A stretch of DNA of 29,746 nucleotides from JBHJHK01 sp050330975. Its GTDB lineage: Bacteria > Pseudomonadota > Gammaproteobacteria > Competibacterales > Competibacteraceae. This document shows, one piece after another, positions 7,915 through 15,999 of the stretch. A program made the position numbers and the translations under genes. Position 1 is the stretch's first letter, and each line of letters starts with the position of its first letter. A model generated the notes under the pieces. That model worked only from the letters and a program-made list of their open reading frames with translations. It ran no database searches and was not told the DNA's origin. The stretch is from the NCBI GenBank assembly GCA_050330975.1, contig JBHJHK010000404.1, positions 1 through 29,746 of the forward strand, written 5' to 3'.

Positions 7915-8838
7915 ATGGTTCTAGAGCACACAGGGGGGGACAAGGTGGCCCGTATTGACGATGCGCTGAGCCGTTCCGACGACGTGATCGGCAAGTACGG
8001 CAATCGCCTTGGACTCGCCAGCAATCTCTTTGGCTTATACGACAACTATACCAAGTCCCAAGCAGACGACGGTTCATGGGTCGATAGGGCCGCCATGGGG
8101 ATCAATGTCGTCGCCATCGGCGCCATCCTCGCTCAAAGCGCCAACGCCAGCTGGGGGGGCCCCTTGGGCTGGGCGGCCTTTGCCGCTAGCCTCGGGCTAG
8201 AAACCTACAGGGCACACCGCGAGCAGCGGGCCACCGACGCAGAGCAACTGGAGATCCTGCAAACCTATGAACCCCAGCTCACGGAGCGCTATGCCCAGCT
8301 GTTCGACGGCGAAGCGCCCGATCCCCAACAGCTGGACGCCCTATTCCAGAGCCTGGCTGAAATTAATATCTCCAATCCCCACGAGGATCTCGAGAGCTTG
8401 CACAACACTTCTCCAGAGGCGCTGCTCTGGACTCAGCAGCGCATCGCCGAGCTGTTGGGGCCCAACCACAATCCCCAGGGTGTCGCCCCAAGCGTGGTGG
8501 GGCTGGCTTCCCACTTGGGCCCCGAACAGACCCTCGACCTGTTCCAAGTTATCCATGGGCAATACGGCGAGGACGGCGTCGATTATCTGGCGTACTTTTT
8601 GAGAGCCAAGGGGGCTTCCCATCTGCAAAGTGTCGACGGCGATCTGGACTTGTTGATGAATGTGGGGGTGGAGCTCCAACGCCTGGAACAGACGATTGTC
8701 CAGCAGGCTCACTTATCTCTCCCCACCCAAGATCTCGACGCCCTCGGCGAGCGCATGGCCATATTGCGCCAGCTGGGCGGCGTTATTGCCCCTGAGCTCG
8801 ACCCCGGGCTGCGCGATGCGCTGCTCCAGAGCCACTGA
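7915..8838 (+). CDS. Cysteine-free hypothetical protein with a hydrophobic segment (second part of the TAG-split frame)
   Basis: A 307-residue protein without a recognised domain. Residues about 60-97 form an Ala/Gly-rich hydrophobic stretch, long enough for a membrane hairpin; the rest is soluble-looking and helical, with no cysteine. It starts 18 bases after the preceding TAG, in the same frame, and GAGG about eight bases before ATG could allow independent initiation. Composition and codon use match the upstream part. It could be a separate co-translated gene or the C-terminal half of a gene broken by CAG to TAG. The hydrophobic Gly/Ala segment preceded by NRLGLASNLFGLYDNY recalls regions in large secreted or toxin-like proteins, but the resemblance is too weak for a call. 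Confidence 0.65.
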   Translation: MVLEHTGGDKVARIDDALSRSDDVIGKYGNRLGLASNLFGLYDNYTKSQADDGSWVDRAAMGINVVAIGAILAQSANASWGGPLGWAAFAASLGLETYRAHREQRATDAEQLEILQTYEPQLTERYAQLFDGEAPDPQQLDALFQSLAEINISNPHEDLESLHNTSPEALLWTQQRIAELLGPNHNPQGVAPSVVGLASHLGPEQTLDLFQVIHGQYGEDGVDYLAYFLRAKGASHLQSVDGDLDLLMNVGVELQRLEQTIVQQAHLSLPTQDLDALGERMAILRQLGGVIAPELDPGLRDALLQSH

Positions 8839-8880
8839 TGCCACCGCCGGGGCTTGGAGGCCAATTGCGTTGCTTGCCCA

Positions 8881-8927
8881 GCACCGTTGTGGCTGAATGA
8901 ACGGCACCGCCCCCACCGTCCGGTGCC
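8881..8927 (+). promoter_or_regulatory. Hairpin abutting the livG start codon, with a competing upstream arm
   Basis: GGCACCG (8903-8909) and CGGTGCC (8921-8927) form a perfect 7-bp stem that ends at the base before ATG 8928 and occupies the position of the ribosome binding site; no clear Shine-Dalgarno is visible there. A second GCACCG at 8881-8886 could pair with the same right arm, so two alternative structures exist. Translational control of livG is an inference. Confidence 0.4.
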
Positions 8928-9730
<803 letters not shown>

Positions 9731-9734
<4 letters not shown>

Positions 9735-10495
9735 CGCCGGCCTCGTCCCCCGAACCGACCCCCCTGTTGACCGTCGAGGGGGTGTACGCCGGCTACGGCC
9801 GCGGCGATATCGTCAAGGGGGTGGATCTCGTCGTCCACCCCGGCGAGATCGTCACCTTGCTCGGCCCCAACGGGGCCGGCAAGTCCACCCTCATCAAGGC
9901 CATCTGCGGGGTGGTCAAGCCCCGTCGCGGCCATGTGCACCTGGGGGATCAACCCCTCCAGGGCCGCTCGCCGGCCGCCATCGCCCGGGCGGGGCTGGCC
10001 TATGTGCCCCAGGAGGGCAACGTGTTTCGCACCCTGACGGTGGCGGAAAACCTGGAGATGGGGGCCTGGATCGATCCCCAGCCCCTCGCCACCCGCCGCC
10101 AAGGGGTGTGGCAGCTGTTCCCCGAACTCGAAGCCAAGCGCCGCATCCGGGCGGGGCTGTTGTCCGGGGGTCAGCGACAGATGGTGGCCTTGGGGATGGC
10201 GCTGATGGTAGAGCCCAAGGTGCTGTTGTTGGACGAACCCTCGGCGGGGTTATCTCCGGTGCGGGTCGAGGAATTATTCGACGTGGTCAAGCGGGTCAAC
10301 GACGGGGGGGTGGCGGTGTTGATGGTGGAGCAAAACGCCGTCCAGGCCTTGGCCATTTCCCACCGGGGCTACGTCCTGGCGGCGGGTCAGGTGGCCTTGG
10401 AGGGCACGGCTAGGGCGCTGCTCACCGACCGAGACGTGGGAACCCTCTATTTGGGCAACGCCGATACCTCGGGCGATGTGGAGGCCACGCCGTGA
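9731..10495 (+). CDS. livF: Branched-chain amino-acid type ABC transporter, ATP-binding protein LivF
   Basis: A 254-residue ATPase, the second nucleotide-binding subunit. GTG 9731 overlaps the livG stop by four bases, giving translational coupling; the frame is open further upstream, but that part only shadows livG. Walker A is GPNGAGKS at 45-52, then LSGGQRQM and Walker B VLLLDEPSAGLSP, which is typical of LivF. The GYG motif near the N-terminus, before the Walker A loop, is also a LivF feature. Its stop again overlaps the next start. Confidence 0.93.
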
Positions 10496-11352
10496 TCCAA
10501 CTCCTGTGGAACAGCCTGGTGAGCGGCGCCATCATCGCCCTCCCGGCCATCGCCTTTACCCTGTTGTTCGGCATTTTGCGCTTCCCCAACTTCGCCGTGG
10601 GGGCCTTTGTCACCGTGGGAGCCTATGGCGCCTGGGTGGCCAATGTGGCCTGGGGTTGGCCGCTGGTGGCGGCGGCGAGTTTTGCCGCCATCGCCACCGC
10701 CGGGGGGGCGTTGGCGGCGGATCGCGTGGTGTTTCGCCCCTTGCGCCGCCGGCAGGCGGTGACCCTGTTGGTGGTGTCCATCGCCTTGGCCTTGATCGTC
10801 GAAAACCTGGTGCGCCTGGCCGCCGGCAGCGACATCCGCGGCTTTGACGTGCCCTTGACCCGGCCCATGCGCCTGGGGGACTTGCGGGTGACCCACGACC
10901 AGTTGGCCATCGTCGCCACGGCCATGGCCGCTTGTCTGGCGGTCCACCTGGGGCTCACCTACACTCGTTTGGGCAAGGCGTTGTGGGCCGTGGCCGACAA
11001 CCCCACCCTGGCCTCGGTGCGGGGCATCGCCGTGGAGGGGGTCACCACGGCGGCCGTCCTCACCGCCGGGGCGCTGTTGGGCCTCGCCGGGGTACTGGCG
11101 GGGTTGGAGCTGGTCATCGAGCCCCTGGTGGGCTGGTATTTGACCATCCCGGTGTTCGCCGCCGCCATTTTGGGGGGCATTGGCTCGCCGGTGGGGGCCA
11201 TGGTGGGGGCCTTTTTGGTGGGCCTCGCCGAGGAGGCCACGGCGGTCGATTTCGACCCGGCCTATAAAATTGGGGTGGGCTTTATCATCATCGCCGTGTT
11301 GCTCTTGGTGCGGCCCCAAGGGCTGTTTGGCCGACCCGAGATCAAGAAATGA
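10492..11352 (+). CDS. livH: Branched-chain amino-acid type ABC transporter, permease LivH
   Basis: A 286-residue inner-membrane permease with roughly eight hydrophobic segments. The N-terminus LVSGAIIALPAIAFTLLFGI and the C-terminal segment ending in RPQGLFGR are family landmarks. A cytoplasmic loop has the conserved GKALWAVADNPTLASVRGI, which contacts the ATPases. Translation begins at GTG 10492 inside the livF stop, and the stop overlaps the livM start (ATGA). Length is normal. Confidence 0.93.
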   Translation: MIQLLWNSLVSGAIIALPAIAFTLLFGILRFPNFAVGAFVTVGAYGAWVANVAWGWPLVAAASFAAIATAGGALAADRVVFRPLRRRQAVTLLVVSIALALIVENLVRLAAGSDIRGFDVPLTRPMRLGDLRVTHDQLAIVATAMAACLAVHLGLTYTRLGKALWAVADNPTLASVRGIAVEGVTTAAVLTAGALLGLAGVLAGLELVIEPLVGWYLTIPVFAAAILGGIGSPVGAMVGAFLVGLAEEATAVDFDPAYKIGVGFIIIAVLLLVRPQGLFGRPEIKK

Positions 11353-12248
11353 TCGACTACGCGGTGTTTATCGCCACTTCCGTGGGGTTTTACCTGCTGC
11401 TGGCCTTTGGCCTCAACCTCCAATGGGGCATGACCGGCATGGTCAATTTTGGCATCGCCGGGTTCTATGGTCTGGGGGCCTACACCTCGGGGCTTCTGAC
11501 CATGGAGCTGGGGTTGCCCTTTGGCCTGGGGGTATTGTTGGCGGGGGTGTTGGGGGGCGTTATGGGCGCCGGCGTGGCGCTGTTGTCGGTGCGGCTGCGG
11601 GACGATTTTTTGGCCATCGTCACCCTGGGGTTTGGCGAGATGGTGCGGTTGATCCTCCTCAACGAGGACTGGCTGACCCGGGGTCCCCGGGGCCTGCCCA
11701 TCGACGTGCGGCCCCTGGAGGGGCTGTTCGATCGCCACAGCTACGGCTGGTTTTACCTTGCGCTGGTGGCCGTGGCGGTGGGGTTGGCCTTTTGGTTGTT
11801 GGAACGCCTGCGCCGCTCCCCCTACGGTCGGGTACTGCGGGCCATCCGCGAGGACGACCTGGTGGCCGAGGTCCTGGGCAAGGCGGTGCTGTGGTTTCGG
11901 GTCCAGGCCTTTGCCCTGGGGGCGGCCATCATGGGCATCGCCGGCGCCCTCTACGCCCACTTTACCCAGATCATCACCCCGGAACACTTCACCCCCATGG
12001 TGGCGATTTTCATCTGGATGTCGGTGATCGTCGGCGGGGCCGGCAACAACAAGGGGCTGCTCCTGGGGGCGGGGTTGGTGATGGTCATTTTGGAGGGCAC
12101 CCGGTTTTTGAACAACGTCATCCCCTTTCTAGACGCCGAGCAGCTATCCAGCATCCGCATCATCCTCATCGGCGTATTGCTCATCGCCATCGTCCACCTC
12201 CGCCCCCAGGGACTGTTGCCGGAGGCGAAATTCCGTCCCCGGGTCTAG
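11349..12248 (+). CDS. livM: Branched-chain amino-acid type ABC transporter, permease LivM
   Basis: A 299-residue second permease. The FGLNLQWGMTGMVNFGIAGF segment, the ATPase-contacting loop GRVLRAIREDDLVAEVLGK, and the VGGAGNNKGLLLGA segment are typical of LivM. It ends in LRPQGLLPEAKFRPRV then TAG. Coupled to livH by ATGA. Ninety-seven bases separate it from the binding-protein gene. Confidence 0.93.
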   Translation: MIDYAVFIATSVGFYLLLAFGLNLQWGMTGMVNFGIAGFYGLGAYTSGLLTMELGLPFGLGVLLAGVLGGVMGAGVALLSVRLRDDFLAIVTLGFGEMVRLILLNEDWLTRGPRGLPIDVRPLEGLFDRHSYGWFYLALVAVAVGLAFWLLERLRRSPYGRVLRAIREDDLVAEVLGKAVLWFRVQAFALGAAIMGIAGALYAHFTQIITPEHFTPMVAIFIWMSVIVGGAGNNKGLLLGAGLVMVILEGTRFLNNVIPFLDAEQLSSIRIILIGVLLIAIVHLRPQGLLPEAKFRPRV

Positions 12249-12278
12249 GGCGTATCGGCAGATTTCGATCACGTCGAG

Positions 12279-12308
12279 ACCGCCGGAGCATTAACCGCCG
12301 GAGCATTG
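12279..12308 (+). repeat. Tandem 15-base duplication upstream of livK
   Basis: ACCGCCGGAGCATT occurs at 12279-12292 and again at 12294-12307, so a 15-base unit is duplicated head to tail. It lies 38 bases before the livK start and may be a replication slip or a doubled protein site. Confidence 0.65.
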
Positions 12309-12345
12309 AATGAGAAGTGTCCCCCGATCGAAAGGAGAATGTGTC

Positions 12346-13563
12346 ATGTCTCAACTGAGCCGCCGCGCCGTCCTCAAGGCCGCCGCCCTGGGCACCGCCG
12401 CCAGCGCCATTCCCGGCTTAGTCCTAAGTCAAGAGCCCATCCGCATCGGCAGCCTCACCCCCAATACCGGCGGCGGTGGACCCTATGGTCCCAACATCGC
12501 CCGGGCCCACCGTCTGGTGGTGGATCGGGTCAACGCCGCCGGTGGGGTGTTGGGCCGACCCGTCCAGCTCATCCAGGAAAACAGCGAAACCAACCCCGAG
12601 GCAGCGGTGCGGGCCGCCCGCAAGCTCGTGGACGCCGACGGGGTGTTGGGCATCCTGGGCACCTGGTCGTCGTCGGTGACCTTGGGGATCATGCCCTTGT
12701 GCCAGGACGCCGGGGTGATCCAAATGTGTACGTCATCCTCGGCGGATATTCCCCGCCAAGACGCCAAGAAGCTGGTGTTTAACTTCCAGGCCCTGAGCCC
12801 CATCTGGGGGGAGGCCATCGGCAAGCTGGCCCTCACCCGGGGCTTTGACACCTACGCCATTATGGCCCTCAACAACGACTTCACCGTGTCCATGGTGGAC
12901 AGCTTTGTGGACGTGGTGACCGAAGGCGGGGCGCGGATGGTCAACGAGCCGTTTTACTACAACGGCGGCCAGGCGTCGTACCGGGGCGAGGTCTCTCGCT
13001 TGACCCAAGACGACCCCCGGGCGGTGTTTATCCCCGCCTATGTCACCGACTTCACCGCCATCTTCAAAGAGCTGTTTCGCTCCGGTTACGAGGGGCAAAT
13101 CATTTCCGTATCCATCGCCACCGGGGATAAATTCAAAGAGGCGGTGGGGGAGGCCGCCAACGGTCTGCTCCACGGTTTCCCGGTCCCCCCCATCGACAGT
13201 CCGGCTTATCAATACTACCTAGAACAGGTGGGTCTTGAGGACACCGGCAACGTCCAGCACCCCTTTGGCACCGCCGGCTACGACCAAATGAGCACCCTGT
13301 TGCTGGGGATCGAGAGCGCCGGCACCACCGACACCGAGGAAGTCAAGCGCCATATCCTCAAGATCAGCAACGGCCCCGGGGAGACGGTGTTCGACGCCGT
13401 CGAAGGCTTGGAAATGCTGCGGGCCGGCAAGACGATCAACTACACCGGGGCCAGTTCCTCGGTGGAGTTCGCCCCCGACGCCGGGGTGCTCCAGGGGCGG
13501 GACTTTATGCTCTACGAGGTCCAAGACGGTCAGGACGTGGTGGTGGAGCGGATTGGGGCCTGA
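12346..13563 (+). CDS. livK: Branched-chain amino-acid type ABC transporter, periplasmic substrate-binding protein
   Basis: A 405-residue exported receptor of the type I periplasmic-binding-protein fold (Peripla_BP_6). ATG 12346 follows AAAGGAGA with good spacing; the frame reaches back to 12310 without a better site. The N-terminus LSRRAVLKAAALG is a twin-arginine-like signal, with cleavage expected near residue 28. The mature start RIGSLTPNTGGGGPYGPNIA, the segment GGVLGRPVQLIQENSETNP, and GILGTWSSSVTLGI are family features. It is last in the liv group, so the importer is complete. Cargo could be amino acids, amides or other small acids; the closest neighbours (leucine dehydrogenase, indolepyruvate oxidoreductase, ~6 kb upstream) favour amino acids. 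Confidence 0.93.
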   Translation: MSQLSRRAVLKAAALGTAASAIPGLVLSQEPIRIGSLTPNTGGGGPYGPNIARAHRLVVDRVNAAGGVLGRPVQLIQENSETNPEAAVRAARKLVDADGVLGILGTWSSSVTLGIMPLCQDAGVIQMCTSSSADIPRQDAKKLVFNFQALSPIWGEAIGKLALTRGFDTYAIMALNNDFTVSMVDSFVDVVTEGGARMVNEPFYYNGGQASYRGEVSRLTQDDPRAVFIPAYVTDFTAIFKELFRSGYEGQIISVSIATGDKFKEAVGEAANGLLHGFPVPPIDSPAYQYYLEQVGLEDTGNVQHPFGTAGYDQMSTLLLGIESAGTTDTEEVKRHILKISNGPGETVFDAVEGLEMLRAGKTINYTGASSSVEFAPDAGVLQGRDFMLYEVQDGQDVVVERIGA

Positions 13564-13589
13564 GAATAGGCCTCGATCCAGCGCCAAGA

Positions 13590-13614
13590 GCCCTTGGGGC
13601 AATAACCCCAGGGC
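13590..13614 (+). terminator. Likely terminator hairpin of the liv operon
   Basis: GCCC-T-TGGGG pairs with CCCCA-GGGC (nine pairs, one bulged T) around the loop CAATAA, 27 bases after the livK stop. No U tract follows, so it may be only moderately efficient or act as a 3'-end stabiliser. Confidence 0.5.
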
Positions 13615-13731
13615 CCAACTCGCCAAGTGCCTGTCCAATGCAGTCTTTTAGACCCCTACGGATAGTCGTACTAAAACCCTAGGCGGTGACGGCGTTCAAC
13701 ACGGACCAAGCTTTAATGGGAGCATGAAACG

Positions 13732-14310
13732 ATGAAGACTGAAATGACCATCAGTACTAGACGAATCGGCAATAAGGCGCGCGTATTGGTCATTGGCGTA
13801 TTGTTGGTCGCCAGCGGTAGTTTGATGTTAGAGGAAGTCAATGCCCAGGGCCGGTTTAGCGCCCGTGGCGCAGCGGTGAATGAAGATGGCGGCTTTCGGC
13901 GAGGGTCGGCCAGCGGCTTCAGCACCGGCAACGACAGCGGCGCAGCGCGCTACCGTCGCGGCGTTAGCGACGGCGAGGGCAATGTGCGCGGTAGCAGTGC
14001 CGGTGTCTTTAGTGGCCCCAACGGCAGTCAAGGCAGCCGAGCTACTCGTTTTCAGCGCAACAGCGACGGCAGCGCCGAGGCCAGCGGTACTGCCTCTTGG
14101 CGTGGTGCCAACGGCAGTCGTATCGACCGCTCCGGCTCCGCCAACTACGATCCAGACAGCGGTCTCGATGCCAACCGCTCCACCGAGGCCACTAGGGCCA
14201 GTGGAAACAGCTTCGAGGGCAGTAGCAGCTATAACAGAGATGATGGCTACAGCCGTCAAGGCAGCTGTTACGATGCAAGCGGTAATGAGATTGGCTGCTC
14301 TTTACGGTAG
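13732..14310 (+). CDS. Exported protein of unknown function built of 30-residue Gly/Ser/Asn-rich repeats
   Basis: A 192-residue protein with a signal peptide (hydrophobic residues about 17-32, likely cleavage near NAQ at 37-39). The mature part is low in hydrophobics and rich in Gly, Ser, Arg, Asn and Asp. Three units of exactly 30 residues begin at Asn67, Asn97 and Asn127, each starting N-G/D-S; a partial unit precedes them and a variant follows from Ser157. Two cysteines near the C-terminus (C179, C189) could form a disulfide. GGGAG precedes ATG by about nine bases. The regular turn-forming repeats suggest an extended or solenoid surface/matrix protein, but I recognise no family. Confidence 0.7.
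   Translation: MKTEMTISTRRIGNKARVLVIGVLLVASGSLMLEEVNAQGRFSARGAAVNEDGGFRRGSASGFSTGNDSGAARYRRGVSDGEGNVRGSSAGVFSGPNGSQGSRATRFQRNSDGSAEASGTASWRGANGSRIDRSGSANYDPDSGLDANRSTEATRASGNSFEGSSSYNRDDGYSRQGSCYDASGNEIGCSLR
14018..14119 (+). repeat. Direct repeats spaced 90 bases inside the exported repeat protein
   Basis: The 12-mer CCAACGGCAGTC occurs at 14018-14029 and exactly 90 bases later at 14108-14119, encoding the N-G-S start of two 30-residue protein repeats. This shows duplication at DNA level. Confidence 0.7.
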
Positions 14311-14473
14311 TAGAGTCCACATCAAAAGCGAGCTCTAATCATTCATGGTAGCGATGCTGATGCCAAAAAAAGATAAATCATCTAACCCAAAAAAAACGGC
14401 CTCGTCGCCATGGTTTTCCATCCGAGCGTGTCATATCACGTTCAACAAATATTCAACCCGGAGACCTTCCTCG

Positions 14474-14983
14474 ATGACCCGCACCCTACTTGCCGCCTCA
14501 GCGGCCCTCCTCCTTGCTTGCACCGCTCTTCCCGCAGCTGCCGGCACCTGTCCCGAAGAACATCGTCTGACCGAGCCACGGGAAATTGAGCGGGTTGGCA
14601 CAAAATGGCTGACACGCGAAATCATCGCCAACGTCCAACTCGCCGGCTGGCGCGAGATGGGGGACTTCATGCTGCGTCAGCGGCGTCTTGAGCTGGCGCC
14701 AGGCGGCACGGTTCCGACACACAGCCATGCCGATCGTCCAGCAATTGTTTACCTCGCTAAGGGTACAGTGACCGAGCATAACAGCTTTTGTGCTGTGCCA
14801 ATCGTACACCATGCAGGGACGCCCTCCGAGGAATTCGGGGTTGGCTTCACGCATTGGTGGGAAAACACAGGTGATGAAACCGCAACCTTCATCTCGACCG
14901 ATGTCGTACCGTTTCCCGCGGATGGCACGCCGTTTTACGGTTGGGAGCGTGGGGTTAGCCCTGAGGACCAATACGGCAGATAA
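14474..14983 (+). CDS. Exported cupin-domain protein
   Basis: A 169-residue protein. ATG 14474 gives a clean signal peptide (MTRTLLAASAALLLACTALP, cleavage near AAA-G at 23-24); upstream in-frame codons encode no such signal. The mature part is a single cupin beta-barrel. Motif 1 reads GGTVPTHSHADRPAIVYLAKG, with the HxH metal ligands but no glutamate at the usual place. Motif 2 reads HWWEN, with His and Asn. Metal binding is therefore plausible but with altered ligands. Substrate is unknown. Codon use (many CCA, GCT, CGT, TCG, GTT) differs from the neighbouring genes, and AT-rich DNA lies just upstream, which hints at acquisition by transfer. Confidence 0.8.
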   Translation: MTRTLLAASAALLLACTALPAAAGTCPEEHRLTEPREIERVGTKWLTREIIANVQLAGWREMGDFMLRQRRLELAPGGTVPTHSHADRPAIVYLAKGTVTEHNSFCAVPIVHHAGTPSEEFGVGFTHWWENTGDETATFISTDVVPFPADGTPFYGWERGVSPEDQYGR

Positions 14984-15282
14984 GCTGTAGCCGATCCATT
15001 GATCAGATCGTCTGACAATAGCTTCACCAGGATTCTGTTGCGGAATCCTGTATCCCTATCTCTAAACAACGGGGTGCTCCAAAAAACAATGCCCGCGTCA
15101 TCGCCCTCGCCCTCGAGGATATCCCGGTAGGGTTGCATGACAAACAGCAGCGCATCCAGGTCGTCGTCGTCGCCGTCGCCTCGGCCCAGCCCTGCCCTTG
15201 GCACTTCTCGACACATCCCCGGCCAACTCCACCCCCCCTTGGCGTAGGCTAGGGGCTTTGAGCCACCGCTCCACCGTTGACC
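14984..15282. other. Intergenic stretch with a hairpin and a TCG-rich tract, no supported gene
   Basis: About 300 bases between the cupin gene and the CpxR-like gene. A perfect 8-bp stem CAGGATTC / GAATCCTG (15028-15050, 7-base loop) lies 45 bases after the cupin stop. A TCG-rich trinucleotide tract lies at 15161-15180. A minus-strand frame crosses the region but runs into both flanking genes, so I do not call it. Confidence 0.5.
15028..15050 (+). terminator. Possible terminator hairpin after the cupin gene
   Basis: Stem CAGGATTC / GAATCCTG, loop TGTTGCG. It is followed by TATCCCTATCTCT, which is pyrimidine-rich but not a true U run, so termination is uncertain. Confidence 0.4.
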
Positions 15283-15993
15283 ATGACAATGCCCGCCCCG
15301 CCCCGCCTTTTGTTGATCGACGACGACCAAGCCTTCTGCGAACTGCTCCGGGATTACTTCAAGCTCGACGATTTTGCCGTCGAGTTCGCCCACGACGGCA
15401 TCAGCGGCCTCCAGCTAGCCCGCTCTGGGACCTTTGATCTGGCGATTTTGGACGTCATGCTCCCGGCCATGTCGGGCTTTGAAGTGCTCCGCCACCTGCG
15501 GGAGGACTCCCCTTTGCCGGTGTTGATGCTCACCGCCCGGGGCGATGACATCGACTGTATCGTCGGCTTGGAGACCGGCGCCGACGACTACATCGCCAAA
15601 CCCTGCAATCCCCGCCAGATCGCCGCCCGGGTGCGGGCCATCTAGCGCCCCACCAAGGGCCGTCTATCGTCTGCCCACGACAGTGGCGCCATCACCGTGG
15701 ACGACGTGGCCCTCCACAGTGGCGATCGCAGCGTCACCGTCGACGGTCAACCGGTGGCCCTCACCGGGGCCGAGTTCAATCTTTTAGAGGTATTATTGCG
15801 CCACGCCGGGCAAGTGGTCTCCAGGGATACCCTGGCCGAAAACGCCTTGTCGGCGGCGAGCAGCCACTACGGCCGCAGCCTCGACACCCACGTGGCCCAT
15901 CTGCGCAAAAAGCTCGGCCCCAATGCCCAGGGGAAGATGCGCATTTTGAGCGTGCGCGGGGTGGGTTACCAGTACATCCTGCCCTGGGGGTGA
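15283..15993 (+). pseudogene. CpxR-like OmpR-family response regulator interrupted by an in-frame TAG
   Basis: A two-domain regulator whose frame is open from start to end except for one TAG at 15643-15645 (codon 121). The receiver domain is complete: acidic pocket D13-D15, phosphoacceptor Asp57 in LDVMLPAMSGFEVLR, Thr84 and Lys106. The winged-helix domain resumes in the same frame, with TGAEFNLLEVLLRHAGQVVS and RGVGYQYI, typical of OmpR/CpxR. Homologues usually have RIRAILRR at the break, so TAG most simply replaces TTG leucine. Total length (236 codons) equals a normal CpxR. There is no good Shine-Dalgarno before ATG 15283. Without readthrough the product is a receiver-only protein; a start near GTG 15694 could give a separate DNA-binding part. 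A sequencing error is possible. Confidence 0.85.
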
Positions 15994-15999
15994 TGGCCC

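Noticed and set aside
10447..11319. Long minus-strand frame antisense to livH
   Set aside because: Composition is Gly/His/Gln-rich, typical of the antisense of GC-rich membrane-protein genes; livH on the plus strand is certain.
14935..15393. Minus-strand frame of about 150 codons between the cupin gene and the CpxR-like gene
   Set aside because: It overlaps both flanking genes in antisense, has no recognisable domain, and its acidic run comes from a TCG-rich tract.
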